Of a stretch of DNA of 25,480 nt, positions 1 through 8,047 are shown piece by piece (positions within the stretch are counted from its first letter, which is position 1; the number at the start of each line of letters is the position of its first letter). The position numbers were made by a program, and so were the translations under genes. Where the stretch lies: contig JAEDED010000029.1 in assembly GCA_016293495.1 (NCBI GenBank), positions 1 through 25,480 on the forward strand. The letters are read 5' to 3'. This DNA is from Treponema sp. (GTDB lineage: Bacteria; Spirochaetota; Spirochaetia; Treponematales; Treponemataceae). Under the pieces are notes generated by a model. The model did not search any database. It saw nothing but the letters and a program-made list of their open reading frames with translations, and was not told where the DNA came from.

Positions 1-64
1 AGTTCAGGGGTAGAGCGCCAGATTGTGGATCTGGTTGTCGTGGGTTCAAATCCCATCAGGCACC
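1..64 (+). tRNA. tRNA-His (GTG), 5' end cut by window
   Basis: The anticodon loop reads TTGTGGA, giving GTG (His). The T arm (GTGGG, loop TTCAAAT, CCCAT) and the 3' acceptor strand CAGGCAC followed by discriminator C are visible. C73 is the expected identity base for tRNA-His. CCA is not encoded after the discriminator. The 5' acceptor strand lies before base 1. First of three tRNAs in a row. Confidence 0.9.
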
Positions 65-96
65 CAAATCCGACCAGGGACTGTTTTCTGCGGTAT

Positions 97-170
97 GCGC
101 CCGTAGCTCATCTGGATAGAGCTCCGGACTTCGAATCCGGCGGTAGCAGGTTCGAATCCTGTCGGACGCA
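97..170 (+). tRNA. tRNA-Arg (TCG)
   Basis: The 74-nt cloverleaf has acceptor strands GCGCCCG and CGGACGC (one C-A mismatch) and discriminator A. The anticodon stem CCGGA/TCCGG holds loop CTTCGAA, giving anticodon TCG, which reads CGA/CGN arginine codons. The T loop is TTCGAAT. CCA is not encoded. Confidence 0.93.
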
Positions 171-186
171 AAAAACAAAAGTATCC

Positions 187-259
187 GGGCCATTAGCTCA
201 GCTGGTAGAGCAACAGACTCTTAATCTGTGGGTCGAAGGTTCGAACCCTTCATGGCTCA
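187..259 (+). tRNA. tRNA-Lys (CTT)
   Basis: The 73-nt cloverleaf has acceptor GGGCCAT paired (with wobble) to ATGGCTC and discriminator A. The anticodon stem ACAGA/TCTGT encloses CTCTTAA, so the anticodon is CTT (AAG codons). It lies 16 nt after tRNA-Arg and directly before a terminator, so it is the last gene of the tRNA transcript. Confidence 0.93.
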
Positions 260-292
260 AAGACTTTCTCAACCGAGAAAGTCTTTTTTTTT
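260..292 (+). terminator. Intrinsic terminator of the tRNA cluster
   Basis: Perfect 11-bp stem AAGACTTTCTC / GAGAAAGTCTT with loop AACC, followed by a run of eight or more T. It starts one base after tRNA-Lys. Confidence 0.92.
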
Positions 293-399
293 GCCTTTTC
301 TCCAAAATTACCAGCATTTACTCAAACAAAGTGATGCACGGATACCCAAAATTCCCTAGAATTAATCAAAATTTTATGAAACTTCCTCTAAAAAATTCC

Positions 400-426
400 T
401 AAAGTCTAATTTTCAGATTCCGAAAA
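400..426 (+). promoter_or_regulatory. Sigma-28 (FliA/WhiG)-type promoter for flgN-flgK-flgL-fliW-csrA
   Basis: TAAAGTCT at 400-407, an 11-nt spacer, then TCCGAAAA at 419-426. The known consensus is TAAAGTTT-N11-GCCGATAA, so 13 of 16 positions match with exact spacing. It lies about 50 nt upstream of flgN. FlgK, FlgL and FlgN are late flagellar genes under sigma-28 in many bacteria, which fits. Confidence 0.65.
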
Positions 427-473
427 TATAAACGGAATACTATAGGCCTTATTGTGCCTTTGAGAGGTAATTT

Positions 474-893
474 ATGAACACAACTTTAATTGAAATCTTG
501 AATAACGAAAATAACGTAATGGATTTGATTCTTGACGCACAGCATAAAATCCATGAAGCAGTAAAATCAAGAGACTGGTTCACATTAGAATCTAATATGT
601 CTAAGATGCAGGATTTGTCAGTTCAGTTTATTGCCCTCGAAGATACTCGTGATTCCATTAAAAAATCAGATTTCAATGAAGAAGAACATAATATGATGAA
701 AATCATTCAGTCAAAACTTATCAAATCAAAGATTGCCAACAGCGCTTTGAATGATTATGTAAAAATCTCAAAAGGTTTTGTACAGAATGTTCTTGATAAT
801 GTAGTACCATCACGCAGAAACGTTTTGTATTCAAGAAACGGTACACTTGTTAAACAGCAGCCTGTAAGCGTTGTTCTTGACAAGGTATTTTAA
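474..893 (+). CDS. flgN: FlgN-type flagellar export chaperone
   Basis: A 139-residue, predominantly helical, charged protein with no signal peptide or membrane segment. FlgN is the cytoplasmic chaperone that holds FlgK and FlgL for the flagellar type III export gate; its genes are small, poorly conserved and sit next to flgK. Here the gene is 28 nt upstream of flgK in the same direction, behind a sigma-28-like promoter. A GAGAGG ribosome-binding site precedes the ATG at 474. The assignment rests on size, helical character and position more than on a signature motif, so it is likely but not certain. Confidence 0.7.
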   Translation: MNTTLIEILNNENNVMDLILDAQHKIHEAVKSRDWFTLESNMSKMQDLSVQFIALEDTRDSIKKSDFNEEEHNMMKIIQSKLIKSKIANSALNDYVKISKGFVQNVLDNVVPSRRNVLYSRNGTLVKQQPVSVVLDKVF

Positions 894-921
894 TCAGAGA
901 AAAGGGTGAAGAGGTAAGAAT

Positions 922-2817
922 ATGGGAAGTACATTTGCACAGATCGAACTTGGTAAAAGAAGCCTTATGGCTCATTCAACTTCTATCAATACAGCAGGTC
1001 ATAACATTTCAAATGCTGACACAGAAGGATATTCACGCCAGAGAGTAAAAATTACAGCGATGTCTCCATTAGACCGCCCAGACTTGAGCCGTGCAGAAAC
1101 TCCGGGACAGATTGGTCAGGGAACTTCTGTAGAAAGCATCAATCGTGTTCGTGACGAAATGCTTGATCAGAGAATCGTAGCTCAGTCAAACCAGGAATCA
1201 TATTGGGAAACAAGAAGCCGTTATTATACAATGATTGAAAACGTTTACAACGAACCAGATGAAGTAAGCGTAAGAACAACAATGGATAAATTCTGGCAGA
1301 GCTGGCAGGAACTTTCTCTTAACCCAGAAAGTATAGCAAATCGTCAGGCAGTTTTGGAACGCGGACAGTCACTTGTAAATTCAATACGCAACCGTGATAC
1401 TGCTTTAACAGGAATCGGCAATCAGCTCAATAGTGATATCGAAGCTTCTGTAGAACAGCTCAATAACTATGCAAACCAGATTGCTCTTTTGAATACAGAA
1501 ATCGTAAAGGTTAAGGCTGTTGGTGACAATCCGAACGATCTTATGGACCGTCGCGATCTTCTCGTTGAAAAACTTTCAAAGATTGCAAACATTACAACTG
1601 ACCAGCGTGACTCTGATGAGTTTATGGTTCATGTAAACGGAAAAGTTCTCGTTCAGGGACGCATTGCAAGAAACTTTGCAGTTGAACCTGTTCTTGACAA
1701 TTACGGATATTCAAAAGTTGTATGGACTGATACTAACGAAACAGTTGACGTTAAAGGCGGTTCTCTTGGTGCTTTGATTGAACTTCGTGATGTTGACGTA
1801 AGACACGAAATCCAGTCATTGAATACAATGACAATGAACTTTGCAGATTTGGTAAACGATGTTCACAGAAATGCTGTTGGTGCTAACAACGTAACAGGTC
1901 TTGATTTCTTTGTTGAACGTCCGTTTGTAGAAAATACAGTAGGAAATTATGACTCTGACGGTGATGGTGTTGAAGATAAATCATACATTTTCCGTTTTAC
2001 AGGTACTAATAAATTAAATCCACAGGAACAGATCGGTATTGAAGGTACAATGACTCTTTCTGGTCCAACAGGAAACATAAATATTGCATATCATCCTACA
2101 GATACAGTTGAAGATGTAATTAACCGCATTAACGATTCTAACGGTGAAGTAAAAGCTTACCTTGACCGTAACAGTAATCTTGTACTTAAAGCTACAACTG
2201 CTGAAGATATTTATAATCCGGACTTCGTAATCCGTCATGTTGAAGATTCAGGACATTTCCTTGTTGGTTATTCGGGAATACTTGCAAACCGCGGTGAAGA
2301 AGGTGCTTATGATTACAATCAGGCAAATGCCGTAAATGCACTTTCTGGTGTTGGTGCAGAAGCTGATAAGATTGCACAGTTTGCAGTAAGCCCTGTAGAA
2401 AATCCTTCTACATATATTGAAATCAACGAAAGAATCCGTAATGACGTAATGAACGTTGCTTCAAGTTTTGCAGACCATACAGGTACTGCTGCTAACGGTG
2501 ACGGTCGTGCTGCTGTAGAAATTGCAGCAATCAGAAATACAAAAGTAATGATCGGTCATGAAAGAACATTTGATGACTATTTTGCAGATACAGTAACACA
2601 GGTTGGTCTTATGGGCGAACAGGCAGAAACAAACATGTTGAGCCAGTACGCAGTAATGGATGATCTTAGAAGTCTCCGCGATTCAATCAGCGGTGTAAAT
2701 ATCGATGAAGAACTTGCAGACATTATGAAGTTTCAGCACGGATACAATGCTGCTGCAAAATATGTAACTGTTGTTGATTCAATGCTTGATACAATCATCA
2801 ACAGACTTAAAGTTTAA
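922..2817 (+). CDS. flgK: FlgK, flagellar hook-associated protein 1
   Basis: HAP1 of 631 residues, the first hook-filament junction protein, exported through the flagellar type III system; in spirochaetes it acts in the periplasm. The N-terminus carries the rod/hook-family motif with NISNADTEGYSRQ at residues 28-40. The C-terminus (about 590-631) is the matching heptad-rich helix, with MKFQHGYNAAAKYV followed by DSMLDTIINRL. The middle (about 300-500) is the variable domain. Length is within the usual range for FlgK (450-650). It is followed 31 nt later by flgL, and both are partners of the FlgN chaperone encoded just upstream. Confidence 0.95.
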   Translation: MGSTFAQIELGKRSLMAHSTSINTAGHNISNADTEGYSRQRVKITAMSPLDRPDLSRAETPGQIGQGTSVESINRVRDEMLDQRIVAQSNQESYWETRSRYYTMIENVYNEPDEVSVRTTMDKFWQSWQELSLNPESIANRQAVLERGQSLVNSIRNRDTALTGIGNQLNSDIEASVEQLNNYANQIALLNTEIVKVKAVGDNPNDLMDRRDLLVEKLSKIANITTDQRDSDEFMVHVNGKVLVQGRIARNFAVEPVLDNYGYSKVVWTDTNETVDVKGGSLGALIELRDVDVRHEIQSLNTMTMNFADLVNDVHRNAVGANNVTGLDFFVERPFVENTVGNYDSDGDGVEDKSYIFRFTGTNKLNPQEQIGIEGTMTLSGPTGNINIAYHPTDTVEDVINRINDSNGEVKAYLDRNSNLVLKATTAEDIYNPDFVIRHVEDSGHFLVGYSGILANRGEEGAYDYNQANAVNALSGVGAEADKIAQFAVSPVENPSTYIEINERIRNDVMNVASSFADHTGTAANGDGRAAVEIAAIRNTKVMIGHERTFDDYFADTVTQVGLMGEQAETNMLSQYAVMDDLRSLRDSISGVNIDEELADIMKFQHGYNAAAKYVTVVDSMLDTIINRLKV

Positions 2818-2848
2818 TAAAGGTTAGAAGTTATATAAGAGGTGAATT

Positions 2849-4093
2849 ATGAGAAGAATCAGTTCAGGAATGAATAACGCTGACGTACAGTACAGACTCA
2901 GAACACATGAATCAAAATTAAACCACTCAAATAACCAGCTCGGAAGCCAGCGCCGTATTCAGCAGCTTCGTGATGATCCAATCGCAGCCGGACACCTTGT
3001 TCGTTATCAGTCATACAAGGGAAGAGTAGATACTTTTGAAACTAATGCTCAGACTTTGACAGAACGCTTCTCAGTTCGTGAAGGTTATATGAATGATTCC
3101 CTTCAGATTCTTCACCGTGTTCGTGAACTTGCAGTTCAGGGCGCAAACGGAACTTATACAAAAGACGATCTTGCAAACATGGCTACAGAAGTTGATGAAC
3201 TTCTCAAGGAATTAATCCAGAACGCAAACGCTGTTGACCAGGACGGAAATTCTCTCTTTGCAGGAACAAATACAAAATCAACTGCATTCGAAGTAGAAAT
3301 GGGAAACGTTCCTGGAAGCGCAGTTCCTCTTATTGCAAACGTAACCTACAATGGTAACGTTGATACAAACAGAATTGAAATCGATGAAAATCAGTATATG
3401 AACGTTGATAATTCTGGAAACAGAACTTTCTGGTCAGAACATCAGCAGCTTTTTACAGAACGTGATGCATCAGGCTATCAGGCTAGTGCAGATAGTGTAA
3501 TTGGTGTTGATGGTCATCAGATTGAAATTAAAAAAGGTGATAACGTTTACGCAATCATTGCAAAAATCAATGACAGCGGTGCTGCAGTTAAAGCAAGCAT
3601 TGACCCTGTGACAAACGGTTTGAACCTTGTAACAACAGATCCACGCCAGCTCTGGCTTGAAGATATTTCAGGTTCAACATTTACTGATCTCGGCGTTATT
3701 TCTGGAAACGATCAGAGACCTCCATACAATCTTGCAGTAAATGTAAAAGTTTCTGGCGGTTCAATGTTTGACAGCGTAATCGCTCTTAGAGATGCAATGC
3801 TTCAGGGAGATCAGGAAGCAATCGGTGGCCGCGTTCTTGGAACAATTGACCAGAGTATGAGTAATCTCGTAACTCGTGTTGCAGAAGTTGGTAGCGAATA
3901 TGAAAGAGCTTCCCTCAACATTACACGCAACTCAAACACTTCATTGAATGTTACACAGATGATTGCAACAGAAGGCGATCTTGACTTTACAAAAGCAATT
4001 ACAGATATGAAGATGCTCGATTATGTACATCAGGCAACATTAAGCGTTGCTGGAAAATTATACTCAAGCACACTTTTAAATTATATGAGATAA
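2849..4093 (+). CDS. flgL: FlgL, flagellar hook-associated protein 3
   Basis: HAP3, the second junction protein between hook and filament. The 414 residues begin with a flagellin-like N-terminal helix: RRISSGM, then RIQQLRDDPIAAGH around 38-51, and ILHRVRELAVQGANGTYTKDD around 87-107, where the last segment is close to the equivalent region of the FlaB proteins here. The C-terminus is again flagellin-like. A GAGGTG ribosome-binding site precedes the ATG. It lies between flgK and fliW (11-nt gap), so the junction proteins and the flagellin regulators are co-transcribed. Confidence 0.95.
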   Translation: MRRISSGMNNADVQYRLRTHESKLNHSNNQLGSQRRIQQLRDDPIAAGHLVRYQSYKGRVDTFETNAQTLTERFSVREGYMNDSLQILHRVRELAVQGANGTYTKDDLANMATEVDELLKELIQNANAVDQDGNSLFAGTNTKSTAFEVEMGNVPGSAVPLIANVTYNGNVDTNRIEIDENQYMNVDNSGNRTFWSEHQQLFTERDASGYQASADSVIGVDGHQIEIKKGDNVYAIIAKINDSGAAVKASIDPVTNGLNLVTTDPRQLWLEDISGSTFTDLGVISGNDQRPPYNLAVNVKVSGGSMFDSVIALRDAMLQGDQEAIGGRVLGTIDQSMSNLVTRVAEVGSEYERASLNITRNSNTSLNVTQMIATEGDLDFTKAITDMKMLDYVHQATLSVAGKLYSSTLLNYMR

Positions 4094-4104
4094 GGAAGTA
4101 GAAC

Positions 4105-4548
4105 ATGGATGTTAAAACAAAAACTGGAAAAACAATTTCAGTAGATAACGATCACATTTTAAATTTTCCAGAAGGTTTGTTTGGATTTGAACTTTATCAT
4201 AATTATGCTATTTTTGATTCTGAATACCCTCCATTTATGTGGATGCAGTCAATTGAAGATCAGAAACTTGCATTCTTAATCGTAGATCCTTTTTTAATCT
4301 GTGATGATTACGAACTTGACGTTGACGATAAATCACTTGCAAAGATTGGAATCAAATCTCCTACAGATGTATTTGTAATGTCTATCGTTACAATCCCTCA
4401 AGGAGATGGTCCTGTTACAGCAAATCTTCAAGGACCTATTATTGTTAATAAAAATACAAATGAATGTCTTCAGGTAATATTAAACTCTAACCGCTGGACA
4501 ACAAAGCACGACATCATTAAAGCTCTCAAATCAAGGGAGGGTAAGTGA
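4105..4548 (+). CDS. fliW: FliW, flagellar assembly factor and CsrA antagonist
   Basis: 147 residues with the FliW signature: GLFGFELYHNYAI near residues 23-36, PPFMWMQSIEDQKLAFLIVDPF near 42-64, and a central IVTIPQGDGPVTANLQGPI segment. In other bacteria FliW binds either flagellin or CsrA; when flagellin is secreted, free FliW releases CsrA from flagellin mRNA. The gene is translationally coupled to csrA: its TGA overlaps the csrA ATG in TGATG. The two flagellin genes that should be the targets lie 6-8 kb away in this window. Confidence 0.95.
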   Translation: MDVKTKTGKTISVDNDHILNFPEGLFGFELYHNYAIFDSEYPPFMWMQSIEDQKLAFLIVDPFLICDDYELDVDDKSLAKIGIKSPTDVFVMSIVTIPQGDGPVTANLQGPIIVNKNTNECLQVILNSNRWTTKHDIIKALKSREGK

Positions 4549-4778
4549 TGCTGATTCTTTCTAGAAAGATTGATGAAAAGATTAAAATTGGAGACGACAT
4601 TACACTTACTATTATCGAAATCCGCGGTGAGCAGGTAAAAATTGGTGTAGAAGCTCCGAAGAACGTAAAGGTTTTTAGACAGGAAGTATTCAATGCAATC
4701 CAGTCAGAAAACAAAGCGGCATCAGAGATTCCTAATGTATCAGTAATCGATGCGATTACAAAGAGGCTTAAAAAATAA
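4548..4778 (+). CDS. csrA: CsrA, carbon storage/flagellin translation regulator
   Basis: RNA-binding dimer that blocks ribosome access at GGA motifs. The protein is 76 residues when started at the ATG at 4548, giving the canonical MLILSRKIDEKIKIGDD N-terminus; a GTG three bases earlier is in frame but would add a methionine and lose the ideal spacing. AGGGAGG at 4534-4540 is the ribosome-binding site, seven bases from ATG. The body includes the conserved stretch TIIEIRGEQVKIGVEAPKNV. Length matches the family (60-80). It overlaps fliW by one base, so the regulator and its antagonist are made together. Confidence 0.96.
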   Translation: MLILSRKIDEKIKIGDDITLTIIEIRGEQVKIGVEAPKNVKVFRQEVFNAIQSENKAASEIPNVSVIDAITKRLKK

Positions 4779-4793
4779 CAAGACTGAAACAGT

Positions 4794-5495
4794 TTAACTG
4801 TTTGCAGAACCTGTGCTGTTTGAAGCAAGATTTTCTTCTGCTTCACTTGCACGAATATATACCGGACCGTCAAAATCTTTGAGGGCCGGTATTTTTTTTG
4901 CAATCATGTCTTCTGCGATTGCAAAAAGATTTTCAGTTTCGTTAGGAGTTCCTTTAAGACAAATGAATTTCTTGCCCTGCAAAACTTCGCCGATGCGTCT
5001 GATAAAAAGTCCTGCATCACTTCCGCAGACGAAAATCTTTTCTGAATCAATACCATTGATAATATCTTTAACGGCATCGATTTCGTAATCACCATCTTCG
5101 ATAATTACTTTACCGCCATTTTTGCACGAAAGATAAAAACGGTTTTTCTTTGCATCCACAGCACACAATACAGGAATGTCAAAATCAGAATATGCATAGC
5201 TGTAAGCCTCAAGTGTTCCGACTCCGTAAACAGGAACATCGTATGCAAGTTCAATTGCTTTTAATGCAGAAAAGGCGAGACGAAGCCCTGTAAAGCTTCC
5301 TGGTCCTTTGCATAAAACTGTGTAGTCTAATTCTTTTGTAGTAAGGTCAACCTGTGATAAAACATATTCAAAAGAAGGAATGAGTTTTTCTGACTGTTTC
5401 ATTCCGATGTCTAAAGTTAAATATGCTGTCTTGTCTTCGTTTTTTGCTGCGATTGTAATTCGTGTTAATGAAGTGTCAATTGCCAGAGCTTTCAT
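4794..5495 (-). CDS. tsaB: TsaB, t6A tRNA-modification complex subunit
   Basis: 233-residue cytoplasmic protein of the ASKHA fold, the YeaZ/TsaB partner of TsaD in making N6-threonylcarbamoyladenosine at position 37 of ANN-decoding tRNAs. It starts MKALAIDTSL, has the diagnostic GPGSFTGLR at 64-72, and the second-half motif AVDAKKNRFYLS. Length is normal for TsaB. The 3' end converges on csrA with a 15-nt gap. The next upstream gene is tsaE, a partner in the same complex, 69 nt away. Confidence 0.95.
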   Translation of the reverse strand: MKALAIDTSLTRITIAAKNEDKTAYLTLDIGMKQSEKLIPSFEYVLSQVDLTTKELDYTVLCKGPGSFTGLRLAFSALKAIELAYDVPVYGVGTLEAYSYAYSDFDIPVLCAVDAKKNRFYLSCKNGGKVIIEDGDYEIDAVKDIINGIDSEKIFVCGSDAGLFIRRIGEVLQGKKFICLKGTPNETENLFAIAEDMIAKKIPALKDFDGPVYIRASEAEENLASNSTGSANS

Positions 5496-5535
5496 AGTTG
5501 ATCCTGTTTTATATTTAATTTTTTAATATAAATAT

Positions 5536-5573
5536 ATTTGATTATTTAATAAAAATTTATTTGATTATTTAAT
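5536..5573. repeat. 15-bp direct repeat at the tsaE 3' end
   Basis: ATTTGATTATTTAAT occurs at 5536-5550 and again at 5559-5573, a 23-nt period. The second copy covers the tsaE stop codon (TAA, read on the - strand at 5565-5567). It looks like a small local duplication in the tsaE-tsaB spacer. Confidence 0.7.
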
Positions 5574-6011
5574 TTCGTCGTAAGGCCAGTTCGTGATTGT
5601 AATTTTACGCTTTGTAGAACCGTCACATTCAGGCTCAAGCTTAATTGTAATTACATCTTTCGGAAGTTCATCCATGATTTTTTCTGACCATTCAATGATA
5701 GAAACGCCGTCGCCGTAAAGCATGTCATCTGTTCCAAGATTGATAAAATCTTCCGAGCCTTCAAGGCGGTAAACATCAAGATGATAGAGCGGCATCTTTC
5801 CTTCATATTCAGAGATGAGACAGAAGGTCGGGCTTGTAATGACGTCTGTAACGCCGAGACTTTCTGCAATGCCTTTTGTAATTGTAGTTTTGCCGGCAGC
5901 TAAAGTTCCCTGCATGGCTAAAATATCACCTTTATGAAGCATTGAACCGATTTTGCGTCCGAGTTCAATAGTTTCATCTGCGTTTGAGGAATATAAAGTA
6001 AGAGATTTCAT
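5565..6011 (-). CDS. tsaE: TsaE, ATPase of the t6A tRNA-modification complex
   Basis: 148-residue YjeE-family P-loop ATPase that drives cycling of the TsaB-TsaD-TsaE complex. The Walker A motif GTLAAGKTT lies at 35-43; the family form is usually GxLGAGKTT, and here Ala replaces the Gly before AGK. Further family motifs are SPTF at 60-63, HLDVYRL at 77-83 and IIEWSE at 105-110. The ATG overlaps the stop codon of the upstream 86-codon gene by one base (TAATG), so the two are translationally coupled. Confidence 0.95.
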   Translation of the reverse strand: MKSLTLYSSNADETIELGRKIGSMLHKGDILAMQGTLAAGKTTITKGIAESLGVTDVITSPTFCLISEYEGKMPLYHLDVYRLEGSEDFINLGTDDMLYGDGVSIIEWSEKIMDELPKDVITIKLEPECDGSTKRKITITNWPYDEIK

Positions 6012-6271
6012 TATGGTAAGCGACCTTCTTTGTCATTATCAAGAATGAATGCTTTGAGTGCTGACAAAAGTGGAAGAACTGGATAGTTAGGAGCTTCAAT
6101 AACCTTTACAGAAATTTTACGCTCCCCAAATGGACCTGTTTCAATGCTAAAAGAAATCGGAGTTGTGACTGTTTCTATAGGTAATTCAAGAACGGCTTCG
6201 GCAGTATATTTTCTAAAATAATAAATAGCGCCTTCTTCACGTTCAATGTTTTTAAGCTCTAAAATATTCAT
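6011..6271 (-). CDS. Small conserved protein of unknown function, coupled to tsaE
   Basis: 86 residues with no signal peptide or membrane segment. The predicted pattern is mainly beta strands in the first 60 residues (AIYYFRKYTAEAVLELP, TPISFSIETGPFGERKISVKVIEA), ending in a helix. I do not recognise a named domain. The stop codon overlaps the tsaE start (TAATG). A consensus promoter (6287-6315) ends only about 15 bases before the ATG and no Shine-Dalgarno sequence is present, so the mRNA should be nearly leaderless. There is no alternative in-frame ATG nearby. The context suggests a partner of t6A synthesis or a housekeeping role, but this is inference. Confidence 0.75.
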   Translation of the reverse strand: MNILELKNIEREEGAIYYFRKYTAEAVLELPIETVTTPISFSIETGPFGERKISVKVIEAPNYPVLPLLSALKAFILDNDKEGRLP

Positions 6272-6286
6272 AAACTGTATTTTAAT

Positions 6287-6315
6287 ATTATAAATTATGA
6301 AGGCTAAATCGTCAA
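6287..6315 (-). promoter_or_regulatory. Sigma-70 promoter of the small gene-tsaE-tsaB operon
   Basis: On the - strand TTGACG (6315-6310), 17-nt spacer, TATAAT (6292-6287). This is 11 of 12 consensus positions with ideal spacing. Predicted initiation is near 6280, leaving a leader of roughly 8-9 nt before the ATG at 6271. Confidence 0.85.
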
Positions 6316-6339
6316 GAATTCTGGTAAATGAAGGTTTAC

Positions 6340-7431
6340 TTAAGCCCAGTCGTAAAGGTCTGAAAGAAGATTGACTCTTGTCTTAAGGTCAGTCTGCTTA
6401 AACGCAATATGAATGGAATACATGCCTGAATCATAATCTGTTCTGGTATCAGCAATCTGTCCGAAAATTCCAGTTTTCTCGCCGAGAATATCAAAACGAA
6501 GATAAATATACTGTTTCTTCTTGATAGGAAGATCAGAAAATAGTTTGCATCCGCCTTCAGAAAGGTCAACTATTGTTCCGTTATAAACGCTTTCTTTTGC
6601 CTTGAAAGAAAGTTCTCCGTCTGCAGTTTTAGAAACTTCAACTGCAGAAAAAGCGCAGTCACGGTTAACAGCAAAACGCATCGAAGTACGGCGAGACTGA
6701 GGACACACAGTATTTGAATGTGTCGTCATAAGGAGATTTTCACCGTTAGGCATTTTCATAAACTGAATTACGCGGGTCAAAATAGCATACTGCTGTGCGT
6801 TTGCAAGACTAAAAACTACTGCAAGCTTATCAAGTTTTGCAGGTCTGTCCTGACTTGATTCTTCGAGAGTGTCAGGCACGCTGAGGTAAAGACCGTTTTC
6901 TTCATTTTTAACAAGCGTAAACTGATACTGAAAGCCGCTTGGTGCAGGGTAAGAAAGTACAGTTCCAACGGGAATATTGTGAGAACTTGTAATGTATCTT
7001 GAAAAGTTCACGACTTTATAAATGTGGAATCTCAAGTGAAAAAAGTCCAGAAGCAATTTGTCACTTGCATTTGCTTTTCTTAAATGCTGGTATTCAGCTT
7101 TAAAAACAGATTCGATGTAATCATCATCTGTGTAAGAGTAAAGAATGTTTTTACATTTAGTGTCATGACAAACTTTCCAGAGTAACTGAGTTTCTTCTTT
7201 TGAAAGATTCAGTTTATTAGAAACTTTCAGTACATGATTGTAAGTTGTAGGAAGTGCTGCCATCTTTGCAATGTATTCCGGACTTTCATGTTTTTTCTTG
7301 AGAATTTTCATCCATACCCAGATTGAAAGAGTCAAAAATACAAAAATTGCAAGTACTACAAGAACGAGATAAACAAAAGGATTCTGTCTTGCGACTATAA
7401 GCTGACCGCCACTTTCCGAAACTAAAAACAT
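6340..7431 (-). CDS. Membrane-anchored PilZ-domain (c-di-GMP receptor) protein
   Basis: 363 residues. A single hydrophobic segment at about 19-42 is followed by KILKKKH, giving an N-out/C-in topology with a cytoplasmic body. The C-terminal PilZ domain has both c-di-GMP-binding signatures: RRTSMR at 247-252 (RxxxR) and DLSEGG at 289-294 (D/NxSxxG). Residues about 60-240 are a conserved-looking cytoplasmic region that I do not recognise. The PilZ protein is encoded directly downstream of the fliD gene cluster, which suggests a c-di-GMP input into flagellar function, as with YcgR-type brakes; that role is inferred. The upstream gene ends three bases before its start. Confidence 0.88.
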   Translation of the reverse strand: MFLVSESGGQLIVARQNPFVYLVLVVLAIFVFLTLSIWVWMKILKKKHESPEYIAKMAALPTTYNHVLKVSNKLNLSKEETQLLWKVCHDTKCKNILYSYTDDDYIESVFKAEYQHLRKANASDKLLLDFFHLRFHIYKVVNFSRYITSSHNIPVGTVLSYPAPSGFQYQFTLVKNEENGLYLSVPDTLEESSQDRPAKLDKLAVVFSLANAQQYAILTRVIQFMKMPNGENLLMTTHSNTVCPQSRRTSMRFAVNRDCAFSAVEVSKTADGELSFKAKESVYNGTIVDLSEGGCKLFSDLPIKKKQYIYLRFDILGEKTGIFGQIADTRTDYDSGMYSIHIAFKQTDLKTRVNLLSDLYDWA

Positions 7432-7434
7432 AAT

Positions 7435-8025
7435 TTATAAACTCCCCAGGGCATTAGAGAGAGATTCAAGACGAGGACAAATTTCGTACTCAGCAAGGTC
7501 CCCGATTAAAACTGAATCTGAATTTTCAAGCGCATCACTGAAGTCTTTTAAAATCGGAGAAAGATCCGAGAGAAAATCAGATAATGAAAGTTCTCCAACT
7601 TTGAGAGAACCGAAAGTTTCAGGAAAAAGACTTGACCATGTAACTGTATTGCAGAAAGCATTCATTACATCAGAAAGCCTGATAATTGTCTGTTTTGCAT
7701 GTGAGTCTTTTCCGCTCTGCATTTCAACAGGAACATTTTTTAAAAGTTCAATTACTGCATCAATTTCTTTAGAAGTCATATTGAAGCTGTCTTTAATTGC
7801 TGCTTCTGAAATAACAGAAACTTCAATTTTTGTGTCATCACAAAGTTCCTGTTTTAATATTGAATCAAATTCTTCAGCGGAAACATCCTTGCCGTTGATT
7901 GTAATTCCAACAGTTGCAAGTTTATTCTGTTCACAGCTTACTTCAAAAGACTGAAGTACTTCGCCGATTGTTTTTTCTCCCTGAAGAGTAATATCTAATT
8001 TTTCGCCGTTAACAAGAAATTCCAT
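7435..8025 (-). CDS. Unknown protein in the fliD operon
   Basis: 196 residues, acidic, cytoplasmic (no signal or membrane segment). The first 75 residues read like a small beta-grasp/ubiquitin-like unit: FLVNGEKLDITL, a helix, GITINGKDVSAEEF, then TKIEVSVIS. Residues 85-196 are predicted helical. It sits between fliD (22-nt gap) and the PilZ gene (3-nt gap), so it belongs to the flagellar operon. A filament-related or c-di-GMP-related accessory role is possible; no function can be assigned from sequence. Confidence 0.75.
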   Translation of the reverse strand: MEFLVNGEKLDITLQGEKTIGEVLQSFEVSCEQNKLATVGITINGKDVSAEEFDSILKQELCDDTKIEVSVISEAAIKDSFNMTSKEIDAVIELLKNVPVEMQSGKDSHAKQTIIRLSDVMNAFCNTVTWSSLFPETFGSLKVGELSLSDFLSDLSPILKDFSDALENSDSVLIGDLAEYEICPRLESLSNALGSL

Positions 8026-8047
8026 TTTAGTTCCTCACTGTTTTTAC

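Noticed and set aside
25..402. Open reading frame of 125 codons on the + strand
   Set aside because: It runs through all three tRNA genes and their terminator; no coding character.
4787..4803. AAACAG-TTTAA-CTGTTT hairpin as a csrA terminator
   Set aside because: Short AT-rich stem without a T run, overlapping the tsaB stop codon; too weak to call.
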